Source: Xenophilus arseniciresistens
Lineage (GTDB): Bacteria > Pseudomonadota > Gammaproteobacteria > Burkholderiales > Burkholderiaceae_C
NCBI RefSeq assembly: GCF_028023875.1
Contig: NZ_JAQIPB010000001.1
Coordinates: forward strand, 372,001-436,000
Direction: 5' to 3'
Length of the DNA stretch: 64,000 nucleotides
Shown here: positions 27,611 to 36,813 of the stretch, piece after piece
Position numbering within the stretch: position 1 is the first letter of the stretch
Layout of the letters: each line of letters opens with the position of its first letter
The notes under the pieces: model-generated
Told to the model about the DNA's origin: nothing
Seen by the model: the letters and a program-made list of their open reading frames with translations, nothing else
Databases searched by the model: none
Program-made: the position numbers and the translations under genes

Positions 27611-28750
27611 ATGTTCATGCTGGAGCTGGAAAAACTCAATCAATTCACCGAAAGCCACGGCGAGCTGCAGCGCGGCAGGGGCCTGGTCACGGGCACCATC
27701 GCGATCACGCTGGGCATGCTGTGCTTCCTGGGGGTGCTGGCCTTCCACTTCCCCCAGTACCTCACCACGCCCGAGCTGCGCAAGAGCTACAACGTGGACG
27801 TGATGCGCTGGATCATGCTGGCGGCCATGGTGGTCGCGGGCGGCCTGGCCCTGGTCAACATCGTCTTCAACCGCTCGCGCTGGCTGTCCTCCTTCGCCTT
27901 CCTGCTGGTGGTGGTGGCGGCCCTGCTGGGCGGCCACAAGGTGAACGTGGACCCGAACTTCCCCGACGGGACGCCCTACATCGGCCTGGACTGGTTCATC
28001 CTGGACTTGCTGGGCTCGGCGCTGATCTTCATCTTCATCGAGAAGCTGTTCGCGCTGCGCAAGGACCAGCCCATCTTCCGCGCCGAATGGCAGACCGACT
28101 TCCACCACTTCATCGTCAACCACATGATCGTGGGCTTCGTGCTGCTGGCCACCAACCTGATGGTGCACAAGCTCTTCGGCTGGGCCGCGCACGACGGCGT
28201 GCGGGGCTGGGTGGCCAACCTGCCCTTCTGGGCCGGCGTGCTGCTGATCATCCTGGTGGCCGACCTGGTGCAGTACTGGACGCACCGCGCCTACCACGAG
28301 GTGCCGATGCTGTGGCGCCTGCATGCCGTGCACCACAGCGTCAAGAGCATGGACTGGATGGCCGGCTCGCGCCAGCACATCCTGGAGCTGCTGATCACGC
28401 GCACCCTGGTGCTCGCGCCCATCTACGTGCTGGGTTTTTCCAAGGAAGTGATCGACGCCTACATCGTGATCGTGGGCTTCCAGGCCGTGTTCAACCACTG
28501 CAACGTGAGCGTGCGCCTGGGGCCGCTGCGCTATGTGATCGTCACGCCCAACTTCCATCACTGGCACCACAGCCAGGACGACGAAGCCATCGACAAGAAC
28601 TACGCCGCGCACTACGCCTTCCTCGACTACCTCTTCGGCACCGCGGTCAAGAGCGACAGGCTCTGGCCCGAGCGCTACGGCGTGGTGGGCGACTACGTGC
28701 CCAACGGCTTCTTCAGGCAGCTCAAGTTCCCGTTCACGTGGAAGGGATGA
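27611..28750 (+). CDS. Membrane fatty acid hydroxylase / sterol desaturase family protein
   Basis: This 379-residue inner-membrane protein has about six hydrophobic segments and the histidine clusters of the di-iron fatty acid hydroxylase superfamily: HRAYHEV, HAVHHS and FHHWHHS. These ligate a di-iron centre that hydroxylates or desaturates lipids; the substrate is not clear. The ATG at 27611 is taken as start (a second ATG lies at 27617; a TTG at 27593 is less likely). A possible -10 element TAGAAT is at 27576-27581. It stands alone between cobA and a flavoprotein gene. Confidence 0.85.
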   Translation: MFMLELEKLNQFTESHGELQRGRGLVTGTIAITLGMLCFLGVLAFHFPQYLTTPELRKSYNVDVMRWIMLAAMVVAGGLALVNIVFNRSRWLSSFAFLLVVVAALLGGHKVNVDPNFPDGTPYIGLDWFILDLLGSALIFIFIEKLFALRKDQPIFRAEWQTDFHHFIVNHMIVGFVLLATNLMVHKLFGWAAHDGVRGWVANLPFWAGVLLIILVADLVQYWTHRAYHEVPMLWRLHAVHHSVKSMDWMAGSRQHILELLITRTLVLAPIYVLGFSKEVIDAYIVIVGFQAVFNHCNVSVRLGPLRYVIVTPNFHHWHHSQDDEAIDKNYAAHYAFLDYLFGTAVKSDRLWPERYGVVGDYVPNGFFRQLKFPFTWKG

Positions 28751-28802
28751 GGGCGCGGCGGCGCCCGCATGGGGCGCGCCATCCATCAAAGGGATTTCAT
28801 TT

Positions 28803-30017
28803 TTGAGCACGACGGCCTTCGACGCCATCATCATCGGCGCCGGCGCGGCCGGGCTTTTCTGCGCGGCGCAGGCCGGGCAGCGCGGCCTGAAGGTGCTGCT
28901 GCTGGACCACAGCCCGCGCATCGCCGAGAAGGTGCGCATTGCCGGCGGCGGGCGCTGCAACTTCACCAACCGCGACCTGGACCCGCGCGCGCCGCAGCGG
29001 CACTTCGTGGGCGAGAACCCGAACTTCTGCCGCTCGGCGCTGGCGCGCTACACGCCCGCACAGTTCATCGCGCTGGTCGACCGGCACGGCATCCGCTGGC
29101 ACGAGAAGCACAAGGGCCAGCTCTTTTGCGACGACTCCTCGCAGCAGATCATCGACCTGCTGCTGGCCGAGTGCCAGGCCGGCGGCGTCACGCGCTGGCA
29201 GCCCTGCAGCGTGCAAGGCGTGACGCATGCCGACGGGCTCTACCGCATCGAGACCCAGCGCGGCCCGGTGCAGGCGCCGCAACTGGTCATTGCCACGGGC
29301 GGGCTGTCGATTCCGCAGCTGGGCGCGACCGATTTCGGCTACCGCATTGCCGAGCAGTTCGGGCTGCGCCTGGTGGCGCCGCGCCCGGCCCTGGTGCCGC
29401 TGACCTTTGGTGGCGAAGCGTGGGCGCCGTATGCGGGCCTTGCAGGCCTTGCACTGCCAGTTCGCATGGCCACCGGCAGCAAGAAGAGTCGCATGGAATT
29501 TTTGGAAGACCTGCTGTTCACCCACCGCGGCCTCTCGGGCCCGGCCGTGCTGCAGATCTCCAGCTACTGGACGCCCGGCGCGCCACTGCAGATCGACCTG
29601 GCGCCGGGCGTGGACGCGGCCGAGGCGCTGCAGGCTGCCAAGCGCGATTCGCGCAAACGCGTGGCCAATGAGCTGGCGGCGCTGATGCCCGCGCGGCTGG
29701 CCGACGCGTGGGCCGCGAGCGACGAAGCGCTGCAGCGCCCCATCAACGAGGCCGGCGACAAAGCCCTCTCGCGGCTGGCCGAGCGCATTTCGCGCTGGGA
29801 GATCACGCCTTCGGGCAGCGAGGGCTACAAGAAGGCCGAGGTGACGGCCGGCGGCGTGGACACGCGCGAGCTGTCCTCGCAGACGCTGGAATCGAAGCAG
29901 CCCGGCCTGTACTTCATCGGCGAAGTGGTGGACGTGACGGGCTGGCTGGGCGGCTACAACTTCCAGTGGGCCTGGGCCAGCGCCCATGCCTGCGCGCAGG
30001 CGCTGCGGCCGGCCTGA
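28803..30017 (+). CDS. FAD-dependent oxidoreductase of the BaiN/HI0933 family
   Basis: This 404-residue flavoprotein has an N-terminal dinucleotide fold (IIIGAGAAGLFCAAQAG), the family motif EKVRIAGGGRCNFTN, and C-terminal VTAGGVDTRELSSQTLESK followed by YFIGEVVDVTGWLGGYN, all typical of the HI0933-like group. The general function is reduction by FAD and NAD(P)H; most members have no known substrate. The start is TTG at 28803, with AAAGGGA placed well upstream; no better in-frame start precedes the dinucleotide motif. It converges with the ArsR gene. Confidence 0.88.
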   Translation: MSTTAFDAIIIGAGAAGLFCAAQAGQRGLKVLLLDHSPRIAEKVRIAGGGRCNFTNRDLDPRAPQRHFVGENPNFCRSALARYTPAQFIALVDRHGIRWHEKHKGQLFCDDSSQQIIDLLLAECQAGGVTRWQPCSVQGVTHADGLYRIETQRGPVQAPQLVIATGGLSIPQLGATDFGYRIAEQFGLRLVAPRPALVPLTFGGEAWAPYAGLAGLALPVRMATGSKKSRMEFLEDLLFTHRGLSGPAVLQISSYWTPGAPLQIDLAPGVDAAEALQAAKRDSRKRVANELAALMPARLADAWAASDEALQRPINEAGDKALSRLAERISRWEITPSGSEGYKKAEVTAGGVDTRELSSQTLESKQPGLYFIGEVVDVTGWLGGYNFQWAWASAHACAQALRPA

Positions 30018-30038
30018 CCCTGCACGAAGCGCGTCGGC

Positions 30039-30767
<729 letters not shown>

Positions 30768-30877
30768 CAGCCAAGTCTGCACCAGTCCTGGCGCACGACG
30801 CTTCGTGCCAGCGCGAAGCATCGGCGTGCCAGCGCGGCCGAACATGGGCACCTTCCCCACTCCAGCGAGCCCGCGCC

Positions 30878-31228
30878 ATGAGCGTCACCTGCGTCATCCG
30901 CTACGAAATCGACCCCTTCCAGCGCGAAGCCTTTGAAGCCTACGCCCAGGCCTGGGGGCGCATCATTCCGCGCTGCGGTGGGCGATTGATCGGCTACTTT
31001 CTGCCGCATGAAGGCAGCAACTTTGAAGCGCTGGGCCTGATCGATTTCGACAGCCTGGCCGCCTACGAGGCCTACCGCGCCCGCCTGCGGGCCGACCCCG
31101 AAGGCCGCGCCAACTTCGCATGGGCCCAGGCCCGCCGCTTCATCCTGCGCGAAACGCGCAGCTTCACCGAAACGGTGGCCGGCACCCTGAACGCCTGGCC
31201 GCAGAACCCCTTGGAGACCGCCCCATGA
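30878..31228 (+). CDS. NIPSNAP family protein
   Basis: This 116-residue protein has the ferredoxin-like alpha/beta fold of NIPSNAP proteins, with [23 protein letters not shown] at the N-terminus (key residues: aromatic Y and F pairs) and the hallmark [24 protein letters not shown]. Its function is not known. It overlaps the following monooxygenase-like gene by four bases (ATGA) and is divergent from an ArsR regulator. Confidence 0.82.
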   Translation: MSVTCVIRYEIDPFQREAFEAYAQAWGRIIPRCGGRLIGYFLPHEGSNFEALGLIDFDSLAAYEAYRARLRADPEGRANFAWAQARRFILRETRSFTETVAGTLNAWPQNPLETAP

Positions 31229-31560
31229 TCGCCGTCATCTTCGAAGTGCTGCCCAGTGAGGACGGGCGCCAGACCTACCTGGACCTGGCCGCCGGCCTGC
31301 GCGCTGAGCTGGAGGCCATCGACGGTTTCGTCTCGGTGGAGCGCTTCCAGAGCCTGAGCACGCCGGGCAAGCTGCTCTCGCTGAGCTTCTGGCGCGACGA
31401 GGCAGCCGTGCACCGCTGGCGCACGCAGGCCCATCACCGCCAGGCGCAGGCCACCGGTCGGGCGGGCGTGTTTGCCAACTACCGGCTGCGCGTGGCCCAG
31501 GTGTTGCGCGACTACGGCCTGCACGAGCGCGAACAGGCACCTGCGGACGCGCCCCGCTGA
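31225..31560 (+). CDS. Antibiotic biosynthesis monooxygenase (ABM) family protein
   Basis: This 111-residue protein has the ABM fold ([22 protein letters not shown], then [32 protein letters not shown]). Members of this family are small dimeric cofactor-free oxygenases or heme-degrading enzymes, but many are uncharacterised. The start at 31225 overlaps the NIPSNAP stop (ATGA), so the two are co-translated. The substrate is unknown. Confidence 0.8.
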   Translation: MIAVIFEVLPSEDGRQTYLDLAAGLRAELEAIDGFVSVERFQSLSTPGKLLSLSFWRDEAAVHRWRTQAHHRQAQATGRAGVFANYRLRVAQVLRDYGLHEREQAPADAPR

Positions 31561-31590
31561 GCACGCCCATAGCTCTGAGCCAGCCAGGGC

Positions 31591-31618
31591 TGGACGGGTG
31601 GCCGACTCGGTCTATAAT
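31591..31618 (+). promoter_or_regulatory. Sigma-70 promoter of rpsU
   Basis: A perfect -10 hexamer TATAAT (31613-31618) lies 16 bases after TGGACG (31591-31596), a partial match to TTGACA. It lies about 110 bases upstream of the rpsU start and is one of the best vegetative promoters in the window. Confidence 0.7.
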
Positions 31619-31728
31619 GCCCGGCTAACCTCGGCCTTGACCTCAGCGGGCCATCCAGATTTTCAGTTGAGGAAACCCGGCTTTGCGTACCGATCTTGCG
31701 CGGGCCACCGTCATCTACTGTTCACTCA

Positions 31729-31941
31729 ATGACCACCATCCGCGTTAAAGAAAACGAGCCCTTCGACGTTGCCCTGCGTCGCTTCAAGCGCACCATCGAA
31801 AAGCTGGGCCTGCTGACCGACCTGCGCGCCCGCGAGTTCTACGAAAAGCCCACCGCCGAGCGCAAGCGCAAGAAGGCAGCCGCCGTGAAGCGCCACTACA
31901 AGCGCGTGCGCAGCATGCAGCTGCCCAAGAAGCTGTACTGA
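31729..31941 (+). CDS. rpsU: 30S ribosomal protein S21
   Basis: This 70-residue basic protein ([21 protein letters not shown] at the start, many Lys/Arg after residue 45) is ribosomal protein S21, which helps base-pairing of the 16S rRNA 3' end with mRNA. The length and C-terminus (PKKLY) fit betaproteobacterial S21. It has its own promoter (31591-31618) and terminator (31988-32026). Confidence 0.97.
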
Positions 31942-31987
31942 TCAGCTGATACCCAAGCCACCGGCTGCCCGCGCAGCCTGTGCCACG

Positions 31988-32026
31988 AGCCGCGCCGGGA
32001 TCCCCTGCCGCGGCTTTTGTTTTTTT
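31988..32026 (+). terminator. Intrinsic terminator of rpsU
   Basis: AGCCGCG (31988-31994) pairs with CGCGGCT (32009-32015) and is followed at once by a T-rich run to 32026. It separates the highly expressed rpsU from the yqeY gene that starts at 32049, probably allowing some read-through. Confidence 0.8.
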
Positions 32027-32048
32027 CATCGACAAGGCGGAAGACAAC

Positions 32049-32498
32049 ATGACTCTCAAGCAACAGATCAGCGACGACATGAAGGCCGCCATGCGCGCCA
32101 AGGAAGCCGAGCGCCTGGCCACCATCCGCCTGCTGCTGGCAGCCATCAAGCAAAAGGAAGTGGACGAGCGCATCGAGCTGGACGATGCCGCCGTCGTGGG
32201 CGTGCTCGACAAGATGATCAAGCAGCGCAAGGACTCCATCGCGGCCTTCAACCAGGCCGGCCGCACCGAGCTGGCCGACAAGGAAGCGGCCGAGATCACC
32301 GTGCTGCAGGCCTATCTGCCGCAGCGCCTGAGCGCCGATGAAGTGCTGGCCGAGGTCAAGGCCATCGTGGCCGAGCTGGGCGCCAGCGGCCCCGGCGACA
32401 TGGGCAAGGTGATGGGCGTCGTGAAGACCCGCCTGGCCGGCAAGGCCGAAATGGGCCAGGTCAGCGCCGCCGTGAAGGCCGCGCTCTCGGGCGCCTGA
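32049..32498 (+). CDS. GatB/YqeY domain-containing protein
   Basis: This 149-residue protein is of the YqeY family, related to the tRNA-binding tail of the amidotransferase GatB. Typical segments are MKAAMRAKEAERLATIRLLL, AYLPQRLSADE and GPGDMGKVMGVV. Free-standing YqeY proteins are often encoded next to rpsU and primase; the function is not established, though a link to tRNA is presumed. The ATG at 32049 is used. Confidence 0.9.
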   Translation: MTLKQQISDDMKAAMRAKEAERLATIRLLLAAIKQKEVDERIELDDAAVVGVLDKMIKQRKDSIAAFNQAGRTELADKEAAEITVLQAYLPQRLSADEVLAEVKAIVAELGASGPGDMGKVMGVVKTRLAGKAEMGQVSAAVKAALSGA

Positions 32499-32509
32499 GC
32501 CGGCACGCA

Positions 32510-32989
32510 GTGATGCAGGCGCAAGAGGCCCTGCCCGGCGACGGGATCATCGGCAAGGCCTGCGCCTGCCTGGTCGATGCGCGCGGCCGCCTGCTGGTGT
32601 TCGACCACCCGGGCGATGGCGGCCTGCAGCTGCCCAAGGGCACCATCGAGCCCGGCGAGACGCCCGAAGAAGCCGCGCGGCGCGAGCTGCTGGAAGAGTC
32701 GGGCCTCGCCTTCGATGGCCCGCTGCAGGACCTGGGCACGCTGCTTCGCGACTGCGCCGCGGGCGAGGAAAGCAACCGCCACGCGCATGCGCAGCTGTGG
32801 CACCTGTTCCTCATGCGCTGGCAGGGCGACGCGCTGCCCGAACACTTTGCGCACACGGCGCATGGCAGCCCCGAGGAAGACGGGCTGGTCTTCGCCTTCC
32901 GCTGGCTGGCCGCGGGCGACGCACTGGACGGCTTTGCCCTGCCCTACCGCCAGGCCATCGCGCGCGTGCGCGCAACGCTGTTGGCCTGA
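32510..32989 (+). CDS. NUDIX hydrolase
   Basis: This 159-residue protein contains a complete Nudix box (GTIEPGETPEEAARRELLEESG near residue 45; key residues G, E, RE, EE and G). These enzymes cleave nucleoside diphosphates linked to another moiety. The substrate cannot be inferred from the sequence. It starts with GTG at 32510 or the next codon ATG at 32513, and follows yqeY by 11 bases, probably in one transcript. Confidence 0.88.
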   Translation: MMQAQEALPGDGIIGKACACLVDARGRLLVFDHPGDGGLQLPKGTIEPGETPEEAARRELLEESGLAFDGPLQDLGTLLRDCAAGEESNRHAHAQLWHLFLMRWQGDALPEHFAHTAHGSPEEDGLVFAFRWLAAGDALDGFALPYRQAIARVRATLLA

Positions 32990-33043
32990 GAACAGGTTCG
33001 GAAGCACGCGCACCCGAATGGGGCGCACGGCGCTGCACAAGCC

Positions 33044-33059
33044 AGGCACGGTTAGTGCA
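33044..33059 (+). promoter_or_regulatory. Candidate sigma-54 promoter ahead of the orphan binding protein
   Basis: AGGCACGGTTAGTGCA has the GG (33045-33046) and GC (33057-33058) of a sigma-54 promoter at the exact spacing, with mismatches at the T before GG and the first T of TTGC. A near-symmetric GCAC-N7-GGGC at 33010-33024 upstream is a weak candidate NtrC site. Confidence 0.4.
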
Positions 33060-33198
33060 TCTGCTTTGTCCTGAGTAGAAGCGTTCAGCGTGCCGCCCCG
33101 CACAGGGGCCACGCCCGGAAATTGCTCGTTCACCCCGGTCCTGGGCGCCAGCCGCCCTGGCCGGACTGTTGGCCGCGCGCGCCCCACGCGCCGGCTTG

Positions 33199-34242
33199 AT
33201 GAACCTGAGCAAAGCCATGCAACGCCGCCAGTTCCTTCACTCCTGCCTCGCCTCTTCCGTGGCCGCCAGCGGCCTCGCTGCCTCTGCCGTCCATGCCCAG
33301 GGCCTGACCCCGCTGCGCTTCACGCTGGACTTCCGCGTCACCAGCCAGACCTCTCCCTTCTTCCTGGCCCTGTCCAAGGGCTACTACAAGGACGAAGGCC
33401 TGGATGTGAGCATCGACGTGGGATCGGGCTCGGTGGCCTCCATCACGCGCGTGGCCAGCGGCGCCTATGACCTGGGCCTGGGCGACATCAGCTCGCTGAT
33501 CGAATTCCATGCACAGAACCCCGACACGCCGGTGCAGGCGCTCTACCAGTACTACAACCGCGCGCCTTTCGTGATCATCGGCCGCAAGGACCGCGGCATC
33601 AGCACCGACTTCCAGTCGCTCAAGGGCAAGCGCGTTGCCGCTGCCGCCGTCGAATCGACCCGCCGCAGCTGGCCCATGGCCGCACGCGCGCTCAAGACCA
33701 GCCCCGAGCTGTTCGAGTGGGTGACCACCGATTTCAGCGCGCGCGACAACGTGATGGTGCGCGGCGACGTCGATGCCGCCACCTACTTCCACGACTCTGC
33801 CGTCTCGCTGTTCGCGCGTGTGCCCGAGCAGGAACTGGCGGTGCTCGAATACCAGAAGGCCGGCCTGCACCTGTATGGCAACGCGATCCTGGCCGGCAAA
33901 CTGGTGCAGGAAAAGCCCGAGGCCGCGCGCGCCTTCGTGCGCGCCAGCAACCGTGCGCTGCGCGAAACCCTGGCCAACCCCGACGCAGCCCTGGCCGCGA
34001 TGCGGGCGCGCGAGCCCATCCTCAACCTCGATGTGGAGCGCCAGCGCTGGGCCATCACGCGCCGGTACCTGAGCACGGCGGAAACGCGCGAGGTGGGGCT
34101 GGGCGGCGTGCAGCCGGCCGTGCTTGGCCGCCAGATCGACGAGGTGGCGGCCGTTTTCAACCTGGCCCGCAAGCCGGCGCCCGAGCGGCTCTTCAACACG
34201 GCCTTCCTGCCGCCCATGGCCGAGCGCCAGGTGAAGGCATGA
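33199..34242 (+). CDS. ABC transporter substrate-binding protein, NMT1/TauA type
   Basis: This 347-residue periplasmic protein has a signal peptide (about residues 1-34, with RRQFLHSCLASSVAASGLAAS, ending near AVHAQG) and the SBP fold of the NMT1/TauA/SsuA group (FTLDFRVTSQTSPFFLALSKG; key pattern YYKDEGLDV). These bind taurine, sulfonates, pyrimidine precursors or similar compounds. No permease or ATPase gene is adjacent. The start at 33199 is chosen; ATG at 33217 and TTG at 33169 are alternatives. It overlaps a nucleoside deaminase gene, suggesting that the ligand is a nitrogen heterocycle. Confidence 0.8.
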   Translation: MNLSKAMQRRQFLHSCLASSVAASGLAASAVHAQGLTPLRFTLDFRVTSQTSPFFLALSKGYYKDEGLDVSIDVGSGSVASITRVASGAYDLGLGDISSLIEFHAQNPDTPVQALYQYYNRAPFVIIGRKDRGISTDFQSLKGKRVAAAAVESTRRSWPMAARALKTSPELFEWVTTDFSARDNVMVRGDVDAATYFHDSAVSLFARVPEQELAVLEYQKAGLHLYGNAILAGKLVQEKPEAARAFVRASNRALRETLANPDAALAAMRAREPILNLDVERQRWAITRRYLSTAETREVGLGGVQPAVLGRQIDEVAAVFNLARKPAPERLFNTAFLPPMAERQVKA

Positions 34243-34754
34243 GCGGTATCGATGCCAGCCTGCCTGCGGAAGTGGCACTCAGCGAGCGCGACGGCCGCTA
34301 CCTGCGCCAGGCCATCGCCATGGCCGACCACGCGCGCGAGCGCGGCAACCGGCCCTTCGGCGCCGTCATCGTCGCGGCCGACGGCACCGTGCTGCAGGAA
34401 GCCTGGAACGCCAATGGCGAAACGGGCGACTGCACGGCCCACGCCGAAACCTCGGCCGTGCGGCAAGTCAGCCCCCGTTTCAGCCGCGACGAGCTGGCCG
34501 GCGCCACGCTGTACTCCTCGGGCGAGCCCTGCGTGATGTGCGCGGGCGCGATCTTCTGGTCCAACATCGGCCGCGTGGTCTACGGCATCGATGCCGTGCG
34601 GCTGCGCGTGTTCCGCGGCGAGCGGCTGGACCAGCGCGACGCCGAACTCTCGTGCCGCGACGTGTTCGCGGCCTCCACGCACCGCATCGAGTGCATCGGG
34701 CCCGCGCTGATCGCGCAGGCTTCGGCTTCGCACGAAGGCGCGTGGAAGGTCTGA
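34239..34754 (+). CDS. Nucleoside/base deaminase (CDA superfamily)
   Basis: This 171-residue zinc enzyme has the catalytic HAE (in TAHAETSAV) and the zinc cysteines PCVMC. It belongs to the guanine/cytosine-deaminase-like group rather than TadA; the exact base is not known. The start overlaps the stop of the binding-protein gene (ATGA), so the two are coupled. It probably releases ammonia from a base taken up by that binding protein, which fits a nitrogen-controlled promoter upstream. Confidence 0.85.
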   Translation: MSGIDASLPAEVALSERDGRYLRQAIAMADHARERGNRPFGAVIVAADGTVLQEAWNANGETGDCTAHAETSAVRQVSPRFSRDELAGATLYSSGEPCVMCAGAIFWSNIGRVVYGIDAVRLRVFRGERLDQRDAELSCRDVFAASTHRIECIGPALIAQASASHEGAWKV

Positions 34755-34781
34755 GGAGGCAACTGGCGCGATCGCGGGCCT

Positions 34782-35552
34782 TCAGGCGGCCACCGCGCGC
34801 CACAGCATCCACACCCCCAGCGCCAGCAGCGCCACGAAGAAGCAGCGCCTGAACACGGCCTGCGACAGGCGGGCGCGCAGGCGCTGGCCCCACAGTATGC
34901 CCAGGGCAGCCGCAGGCAGCATCCACAGCGAGGCCCACAGGCTGGCCGCGGTGTCGGCGCCGCCGGCCCAGCCCAGGCCCAACCCCAGCGCCACTGTGGA
35001 GGTGGTGAAGGACAGGCCCATGGCCTGCACCAGTTCGTCCTTGTCCAGCGACAGGCTCTGCAGCCAGGGCACGGCCGGCAGCACGAAGACGCCCGTGAGC
35101 GCCGTGAGCAGCCCCGTCAGCACGCCCACCAGCGGCCCCACGCCGCGCGCCTGCGCCATGCGCTGCGGCAGCCTGCGGCCCGCCAGCCCCCAGAGCGCGT
35201 AGCCCGCCAGCGCCAGCCCGAGCAGCGCGGCCCCCGCGCGCCCGGCCGGCGGCCCGAACAGCAGCACGCCACCCAAGGTGCCCAGCAGCACGCCCGTCTG
35301 CATGGGCCACAGCCGGCGCCACAGGGCGCCCAGCGTGGCCAGCGGCCCGGCCTGCCACAGGTTGGTGCACAGCGAAGGCAGCAGCAACAGCGCAGCCGCC
35401 TGGGCCGGCGGCATCCACAGCGCCAGCAGCGCCATCGAGAAGGTGGGCAGGCCCAGGCCGATCACGCCCTTGACGGCACCGGCGAGCACGAAGACGGCCA
35501 TGGCCAGCGCGGCCATCTGCAGCGGCAGGCCCGGCAGCAGCGCGGGCATCAT
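34782..35552 (-). CDS. TSUP (TauE/SafE) family permease
   Basis: This 256-residue inner-membrane protein has about seven or eight hydrophobic segments and the TSUP/TauE/SafE pattern (AGAVKGVIGLGLPTFSMALLA; second half repeat around GVLTGLLTALTGVFVLPAVP). Family members move sulfite, sulfoacetate or other organic anions. The ATG at 35552 (or the next codon, 35549) follows a purine-rich stretch and is preferred to the upstream open frame. It is divergent from a LysR regulator, its likely controller. Confidence 0.88.
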   Translation of the reverse strand: MMPALLPGLPLQMAALAMAVFVLAGAVKGVIGLGLPTFSMALLALWMPPAQAAALLLLPSLCTNLWQAGPLATLGALWRRLWPMQTGVLLGTLGGVLLFGPPAGRAGAALLGLALAGYALWGLAGRRLPQRMAQARGVGPLVGVLTGLLTALTGVFVLPAVPWLQSLSLDKDELVQAMGLSFTTSTVALGLGLGWAGGADTAASLWASLWMLPAAALGILWGQRLRARLSQAVFRRCFFVALLALGVWMLWRAVAA

Positions 35553-35798
35553 GGCGCCCCCGTTTGCAGGCAGCGGCGGCCAGCCGCCGAGCGGTGGATG
35601 AGGTGGCGATGCATGCGGCCGATGGCGCTGCCCACGCAGGCGACGTTGCGGCGCGAGAAGATCCGGAATGAAGACACGCGCAGGCTCCTGCAAAAGCACA
35701 TGGCCGGCAGTCTGCTGCTGCGGTGCCCGCGCGCCAATGTGGATCTTTCACAGCCGGCCTCAGCCTGCGCCTGAGGCCCGCGTGCTACCTTGCGGCCC

Positions 35799-36713
35799 AT
35801 GCGATTCGACCTGACCGATCTGCGCCTGTTCGTGCACGTGGTGGAAGCCGGTAGCCTCACGGCGGGCGCGGCGCGCGCGCACATGACGCTGGCCTCGGCC
35901 AGCCAGCGCGTGCGCGGCATGGAAGAAACCCTGGGCGGTGCGCTGCTGCAGCGCCACCCGCAGGGCGTGCGCGTGACCGAGGCCGGCCGCACGCTGCTGC
36001 ACCACGCGCGGCTGGTGCTGGCGCAGATGCAGCGCCTGCGCGGCGAACTGGCCGAATACGGCGAAGGCCTGCGCGGCCATGTGCGCCTGCTGTGCAACAG
36101 CTCGGCCATCATGGAACACCTGCCCGCGCCGCTGGCCGCTTTCCTCGCGGCCCATCCACAGCTCTCGGTCGATGTGGAGGAGCGGCCCAGCGCCGACGTG
36201 GCGCAGGCCGTGCGCGCCGGGCTGTGCGAGCTGGGCATCTGCGCCGACCAGGCCGACCTGCAGGGCCTGACGCACCACTTCTTTCGCGACGACGCGCTGA
36301 TGCTGGTGCTGCCGCGCGCCCATGCGCTGGCCTCGCATGCGGGTGCGCACACGCTCGATGCGCTCAAGGACGCGCGCGGCAGCATCGACCTGGTCGGCCT
36401 GGCGGCCGACAACCCGCTGCAGGCGCACCTGAGCCAGCAGGCCGCGCGCCAGGGCCTGCAGTTGCGCTACCGGGTGCGGGTGCGCAGCTTCGAGGCCGTG
36501 TGCCGCATGGTCGAACAGGGGATCGCCGCCGCGGTGGTGCCGCGCACGGCCGCCCTGCGTTGCGCGGCCACCTTGGCCATCGCCTGCCTGCCGTTGAGCG
36601 AGGCGTGGGCGCAGCGCACGCTGGTGATCTGCGTGAAGGAGCCGCAGAGGCTGGCGCCGCATGCGCAGCGCCTGCTGCAGCATCTGCTGGCGCCCGAGCT
36701 CAACGGCGCCTGA
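35799..36713 (+). CDS. LysR family transcriptional regulator
   Basis: This 304-residue regulator has the N-terminal LysR helix-turn-helix (DLRLFVHVVEAGSLTAGAARAHM; residues about 5-60) and the usual periplasmic-binding-like effector domain. It is divergent from the TSUP permease gene with 246 bases between, the standard LysR arrangement. The ATG at 35799 is used; a TTG three codons upstream is less likely. Effector unknown. Confidence 0.9.
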   Translation: MRFDLTDLRLFVHVVEAGSLTAGAARAHMTLASASQRVRGMEETLGGALLQRHPQGVRVTEAGRTLLHHARLVLAQMQRLRGELAEYGEGLRGHVRLLCNSSAIMEHLPAPLAAFLAAHPQLSVDVEERPSADVAQAVRAGLCELGICADQADLQGLTHHFFRDDALMLVLPRAHALASHAGAHTLDALKDARGSIDLVGLAADNPLQAHLSQQAARQGLQLRYRVRVRSFEAVCRMVEQGIAAAVVPRTAALRCAATLAIACLPLSEAWAQRTLVICVKEPQRLAPHAQRLLQHLLAPELNGA

Positions 36714-36723
36714 AAGGAAACAG

Positions 36724-36804
36724 CCCCCACGCTCCCCCGCTTCGCGAGGTCCGCTGCCCCCCGAGGGGGTGCCTCAGTGCCTTCGGGCGGCCGGGCGCCA
36801 CTGA
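36724..36804. repeat. 81-base dispersed intergenic repeat, copy 1
   Basis: It is 76/81 identical to 48662-48742. It contains the GC hairpin CCCCC-GA-GGGGG and an end hairpin CTCAGTG/CACTGAG. The copy lies between the convergent LysR and pmbA genes. Elements of this kind are scattered in Comamonadaceae chromosomes as far as I recall. Confidence 0.85.
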
Positions 36805-36813
36805 GATGCAGGC

